From SIG565 sp045601525 (GTDB lineage Bacteria; Bacillota; Clostridia; Oscillospirales; Acutalibacteraceae), in contig JAZRZR010000074.1 in NCBI GenBank assembly GCA_045601525.1, positions 1-8,371 on the forward strand: a DNA stretch of 8,371 nucleotides, written 5' to 3'. The position numbers were made by a program, and so were the translations under genes. How positions within the stretch are numbered: position 1 is the first letter of the stretch; every line of letters begins with the position of its first letter. This document shows, one piece after another, positions 5,749-8,371 of the stretch. Below the pieces are notes generated by a model. That model was given only the letters and a program-made list of their open reading frames with translations. It searched no databases and was not told the DNA's origin.

Positions 5749-5757
5749 TGTTATAAT
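5749..5757 (+). promoter_or_regulatory. Extended -10 promoter for the sugar-importer ATPase
   Basis: TG, one base, then a perfect TATAAT (5752-5757) makes a textbook extended -10 element. The -35 region (about 5729-5734, TAGTTT) is poor, which extended -10 promoters tolerate. The start would be near 5764, giving a leader of about 35 nt. I see no CRE-like operator around it. Confidence 0.75.
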
Positions 5758-5785
5758 ATATATGTTAAAATTTGTTAAATCTTTT

Positions 5786-5791
5786 AGGAGG
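5786..5791 (+). promoter_or_regulatory. Ribosome binding site fixing the ATPase start
   Basis: A perfect AGGAGG ends 7 bases before the ATG at 5799. The in-frame TTG at 5772 lies upstream of this site and would add nine residues not expected in the family, so ATG 5799 is used. Confidence 0.93.
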
Positions 5792-5798
5792 TCCTTTT

Positions 5799-6935
5799 AT
5801 GGCAAGTTTGTCACTGAGAAATGTCTATAAGAAATACCCCGGTGGTGTTATAGCAGTATCAGATTTTAATCTTGAAATTAAGGATAAAGAGTTTATTATC
5901 CTTGTTGGTCCTTCAGGTTGCGGTAAATCTACAACTTTGCGTATGGTTGCCGGCCTTGAAGAAATTTCAAGCGGTGAGGTTTATATCGGAGACCGTTTGG
6001 TTAACGATGTAGCCCCCAAGGATAGAGATATAGCAATGGTGTTCCAAAACTATGCTTTGTATCCTCATATGACAGTTTTCGACAATATGGCATTTGGTCT
6101 TAAACTTCGTAAGGTTTCTAAGGATGAAATCAGGCGCCGTGTTGAAGAGGCTGCTCGTATTCTTGATATTGAACATTTGCTTGAGCGTAAACCCAAGGCT
6201 TTGTCCGGTGGTCAGCGTCAGCGTGTAGCGCTCGGTCGTGCTATCGTTCGTGAGCCTAAGGTATTCTTGCTTGATGAGCCGCTTTCCAACCTTGATGCTA
6301 AACTTCGTGCTCAAATGCGTACTGAGATTTCAAAGCTCCACCAACGTCTTGGTACAACCTTTATGTACGTAACACATGACCAGACCGAAGCTATGACAAT
6401 GGGTACTCGTATCGTTGTTATGAAGAATGGTTTCATTCAACAGGTTGATACTCCTCAAAACCTATACCTTAGACCTTGCAATCTCTTCGTTGCAGGCTTT
6501 ATCGGTTCTCCCCAGATGAACTTTATTGAGACAAAGGTTCTTTGTGAGAACGATGTATATTATCTTGAGTTTGGTTCCGAGGATACTAAGAGACGTGCAG
6601 GTGTTAAGTTTAAGATTAAATTGCCTGAAAACAAAACTGCTAACCTTAAAGAGTATATCGGTAAAGAAGTTATTATGGGTATTCGTCCTGAGCACGTTCA
6701 TAACGAACCCGAACTTATCGAGGCTAATCCCGATAGCATTGTTGAAGCAAAGGTAGAGGTTACCGAACTTATGGGCGCTGAAACCTATCTTTATATGGAC
6801 TGTGAGGGTCAAGATATCAACGCTCGTGTTGCTCCTTCTTCAACCGCTAAACCCGGTGATAAAATTAAGATTGCTATCTCGGCTGAAAATATTCACATTT
6901 TTGATAAGGATACCGAGCTCACAATCACCAACTAA
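5799..6935 (+). CDS. ugpC: Sugar ABC transporter ATP-binding protein, UgpC/MsmK type
   Basis: Cytoplasmic ATPase that powers import of sugars through a membrane permease pair. The 378 residues show Walker A GPSGCGKST (37-45), Q-loop Gln83 in VFQNYALYPHMTV, the ABC signature LSGGQRQRVALGRA (135-148), Walker B VFLLDE (155-160) with the D-loop SNLDAKLR, and the switch His193 in VTHDQTEAM. A C-terminal OB/TOBE regulatory region follows (about 235-378, including MGIRPEHVH). Length and motifs match the shared MalK/MsmK/UgpC class. No permease or binding-protein gene is adjacent, and it has its own promoter and terminator, so it probably serves several importers in trans, as MsmK and MsmX do. Arginine is CGT in 17 of 23 cases by my count, against mostly AGA/AGG in the endonuclease IV-like gene, which suggests high expression. 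The particular sugars cannot be told. Confidence 0.93.
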   Translation: MASLSLRNVYKKYPGGVIAVSDFNLEIKDKEFIILVGPSGCGKSTTLRMVAGLEEISSGEVYIGDRLVNDVAPKDRDIAMVFQNYALYPHMTVFDNMAFGLKLRKVSKDEIRRRVEEAARILDIEHLLERKPKALSGGQRQRVALGRAIVREPKVFLLDEPLSNLDAKLRAQMRTEISKLHQRLGTTFMYVTHDQTEAMTMGTRIVVMKNGFIQQVDTPQNLYLRPCNLFVAGFIGSPQMNFIETKVLCENDVYYLEFGSEDTKRRAGVKFKIKLPENKTANLKEYIGKEVIMGIRPEHVHNEPELIEANPDSIVEAKVEVTELMGAETYLYMDCEGQDINARVAPSSTAKPGDKIKIAISAENIHIFDKDTELTITN

Positions 6936-6947
6936 GTATTATAAAAT

Positions 6948-6981
6948 AAACCGCTATCCACAAAAGGATAGCGGTTTTTTT
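6948..6981 (+). terminator. Rho-independent terminator after the ATPase gene
   Basis: AAACCGCTATCC (6948-6959) pairs perfectly over 12 bases with 6966-6977 around a 6-base loop, and seven T residues (6975-6981) follow the GC-rich part. It makes the ATPase gene a single-gene transcript. Confidence 0.95.
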
Positions 6982-7014
6982 GTAATTTATTTGTAACTTT
7001 TTTGTTAAAAGTAC

Positions 7015-7043
7015 TTGAAAATCCTGCCGAAAAAGTGTACAAT
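7015..7043 (+). promoter_or_regulatory. Sigma-A type promoter for the PucR/CdaR-like gene
   Basis: TTGAAA (7015-7020) and TACAAT (7038-7043) are separated by 17 bases. The start would fall near 7050, leaving a leader of about 50 nt with a strong GGGGGAG ribosome site (7086-7092) 7 bases before the ATG at 7100. The promoter probably also serves the downstream ftsE. Confidence 0.82.
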
Positions 7044-7099
7044 ATATACATAAATTATAATTTGGGTTATTATGTTTATCTATAAGGGGGAGCTATTTT

Positions 7100-8188
7100 A
7101 TGGCTAACAGATTATTCCAAAGCGTTATAAATCAAATGAGGGAGACTATTGATAAGACAATCGGTGTTCTCGATTCAGATTTTACTATAATTGCTTGTAG
7201 TGATTTGGCAAGAATCGGAGAGGCCTTTAACACTGCCGATTTTCTTAATACGGACTCTACTACCGAAAGCTTTAAGGTGATGAATAACATTGTAAGACCT
7301 TTAGGCTCACAAGAGAGTAATGACTATTACGTTTTTGTTGAGGGAAGTGACATTATTTCCGAAAAGTTCTGTGCGCTTTTGTCGGTTTCCTTTACAAACA
7401 TTAAATTCTATTATGATGAAAAATATGATCGTCGAAACTTCATTAAAAACATAATTCTTGATAACATTTTGCCCGGTGACATATATCTTAAGGCGAGGGA
7501 ACTTTGCTTCAACAGCGAGGTTTATCGTAGCGTAGTACTTATTAGAATGTTGGATAACACCGATTTGTCGGTTTACGATATTATTCAAAATCTTTTCCCC
7601 GATAAGAATAAAGATTTTGTTATCAGCATTAACGAGACCGATGTTGCTTTGGTTAAGGAAGTTAAAGATGATATTTCTTCAAAGGATATCGAAAATCTTG
7701 CATCTTCAATTGCTGATACACTTTCTGGCGAATTCTATTGTCACGTTGTAATCGGAATCGGCTCAACAGTTGATAATATTAAAGACCTTGCCCGTTCCTT
7801 TAAGGAAGCACAGGCGGCTTTAGAGGTTGGTAAGGTATTTGATACCGATAAAACTATCGTAAATTACGATAATCTTGGTATTGCAAGACTTATTTATCAG
7901 TTGCCCACAACCCTTTGCGAAACGTATTTGCGTGAGGTTTTCAAGCGCGGCTCTATTGAAAGTCTTGACCACGAAACCTTATTTACAATTCAGAGATTTT
8001 TTGAAAATAACCTTAACGTTTCGGAAACTTCTCGTAAACTCTTTGTTCATAGGAATACCTTGGTGTATCGACTTGAAAAGATTAAAAAGATTACAGGTCT
8101 TGATTTGAGAGAGTTTGACCACGCAATTATCTTCAAAATTGCGCTTATGGTTAACAAGTACTTAAAAGCAAACCCCATTAAATACTAA
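7100..8188 (+). CDS. PucR/CdaR-like helix-turn-helix regulator
   Basis: A 362-residue probable DNA-binding transcriptional regulator. The C-terminal end (about 290-355) is the PucR-type helix-turn-helix: LFTIQRFFENNLNVSETSRK, then LFVHRNTLVYRLEKIKKITG with the recognition helix around HRNTLVYRLEKI, then LDLREFDHAIIFKIAL. The middle (about 140-250) looks like the degenerate GGDEF-like domain of CdaR regulators, with HVVIGIGSTVDNIKDLARSFKEAQAALEVG as the best-conserved segment. The first 110 residues suggest a small sensor domain (IGVLDSDFTIIACSD) that I cannot match to a named ligand-binding family with confidence. There is no signal peptide or membrane segment. CdaR-family proteins respond to sugar diacids and related metabolites; the ligand here is unknown. 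It stands between a lone sugar ATPase and ftsE, 22 bases ahead of the latter, so it is probably co-transcribed with ftsE. Confidence 0.87.
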   Translation: MANRLFQSVINQMRETIDKTIGVLDSDFTIIACSDLARIGEAFNTADFLNTDSTTESFKVMNNIVRPLGSQESNDYYVFVEGSDIISEKFCALLSVSFTNIKFYYDEKYDRRNFIKNIILDNILPGDIYLKARELCFNSEVYRSVVLIRMLDNTDLSVYDIIQNLFPDKNKDFVISINETDVALVKEVKDDISSKDIENLASSIADTLSGEFYCHVVIGIGSTVDNIKDLARSFKEAQAALEVGKVFDTDKTIVNYDNLGIARLIYQLPTTLCETYLREVFKRGSIESLDHETLFTIQRFFENNLNVSETSRKLFVHRNTLVYRLEKIKKITGLDLREFDHAIIFKIALMVNKYLKANPIKY

Positions 8189-8210
8189 TTGAAAGCAGGA
8201 AGGCATTATT

Positions 8211-8371
8211 ATGCTAAATGAAGCACAAGCATATTCTGAACAACCGATAATTGAATTTAACGGTGTTTCTAAAAGCTATATGACAGGTACACACGCTTTA
8301 AGCGACGTAAATATTCGTATTAGCCGAGGTGAGTTTGTATTTGTGGTTGGTTCTTCGGGTGCCGGTAAAAG
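8211..8371 (+). CDS. ftsE: Cell-division ATP-binding protein FtsE, N-terminal part (cut by window edge)
   Basis: Only the first 53 codons are present; the reading frame is still open at the right edge. The protein starts MLNEAQAYSEQPIIEFNGVS and continues KSYMTGTHALSDVNIRI, then RGEFVFVVGSSGAGKS, which contains the Walker A motif. The FNGVSKSY opening and the VGSSGAGKS loop fit FtsE, the ATPase that with FtsX activates peptidoglycan hydrolases at the division site. About ten residues before the usual FtsE beginning form a short N-terminal extension. AGGAAGG (8197-8203) lies 7 bases before the ATG. Another ABC ATPase remains possible because the signature motif and the neighbour (expected ftsX) are outside the window. 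Confidence 0.78.
   Translation, partial: MLNEAQAYSEQPIIEFNGVSKSYMTGTHALSDVNIRISRGEFVFVVGSSGAGK

Noticed and set aside
6462..6812. Open frame of 116 codons on the - strand inside the ATPase gene
   Set aside because: The + strand codes for a conserved ABC ATPase there; the antisense product has no recognisable domain or start signal.
6996..7012. Small dyad ACTTTT/AAAAGT just upstream of the regulator promoter, a possible autoregulatory operator
   Set aside because: Only six A/T-dominated base pairs in an AT-rich gap right after a terminator; too weak to call without comparison to related genomes.
1..8371. Search for mobile elements, CRISPR repeats, tRNA or rRNA genes and toxin-antitoxin or defence genes
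   Set aside because: No transposase, integrase, regularly spaced repeats, RNA-gene-like segments or defence-type domains were seen; the window is packed with core-type genes.

Overview
The window is a gene-dense, AT-rich chromosomal segment with every recognisable gene on the + strand. Short intergenic gaps, strong AGGAGG-type ribosome sites, hairpin-plus-T-run terminators and the protein types all point to a low-GC Firmicute. A member of the class Clostridia, perhaps an Oscillospiraceae/Ruminococcaceae-like gut anaerobe, is my best inference. The non-mevalonate isoprenoid genes ispD and ispF, a YqeG-type HAD protein, a CD1247-like zinc-ribbon protein and a DUF4830-like protein fit that placement. 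I see no rRNA, tRNA, CRISPR array, transposase, integrase or phage gene, and no gap longer than 300 bases.

Layout. (1) 1-287: rpsU (ribosomal protein S21) with a -10 box at the left edge and its own terminator. (2) 301-2086: three tightly packed genes, namely yqeG-like phosphatase, an endonuclease IV-like TIM-barrel protein, and aroQ (type II dehydroquinase) overlapping it by 14 nt. (3) 2088-3228: a consensus-like promoter starts one base after the aroQ stop and drives efp (elongation factor P) and a very acidic, cysteine-rich zinc-ribbon protein, ending in a terminator. (4) 3257-5667: ispD and ispF (4-nt overlap), then a small membrane-anchored DUF4830-like protein, then an RsuA-type 16S rRNA pseudouridine synthase. 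(5) 5749-6981: an extended -10 promoter, a lone UgpC/MsmK-type sugar-importer ATPase and a terminator. (6) 7015-8371: a promoter, a PucR/CdaR-like helix-turn-helix regulator, and the first 53 codons of ftsE, which is cut by the right edge.

How the genes work together. Most are housekeeping: translation (rpsU, efp, rsuA), aromatic amino-acid precursor synthesis (aroQ), isoprenoid precursors (ispD then ispF, two steps of the MEP pathway) and cell division (ftsE). The ATPase has no permease or binding protein beside it, so it probably serves sugar importers encoded elsewhere.

The most unusual signal is a continuous RNA hairpin at 4460-4500. It buries both the Shine-Dalgarno sequence and the TTG start codon of the DUF4830-like gene. 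Next in interest are the Cys/Asp-rich repeated tail of the zinc-ribbon protein and the altered metal-ligand segment of the endonuclease IV-like protein. I did not find a convincing new multi-gene system; the window looks like core genome with a few regulatory and protein-family oddities.
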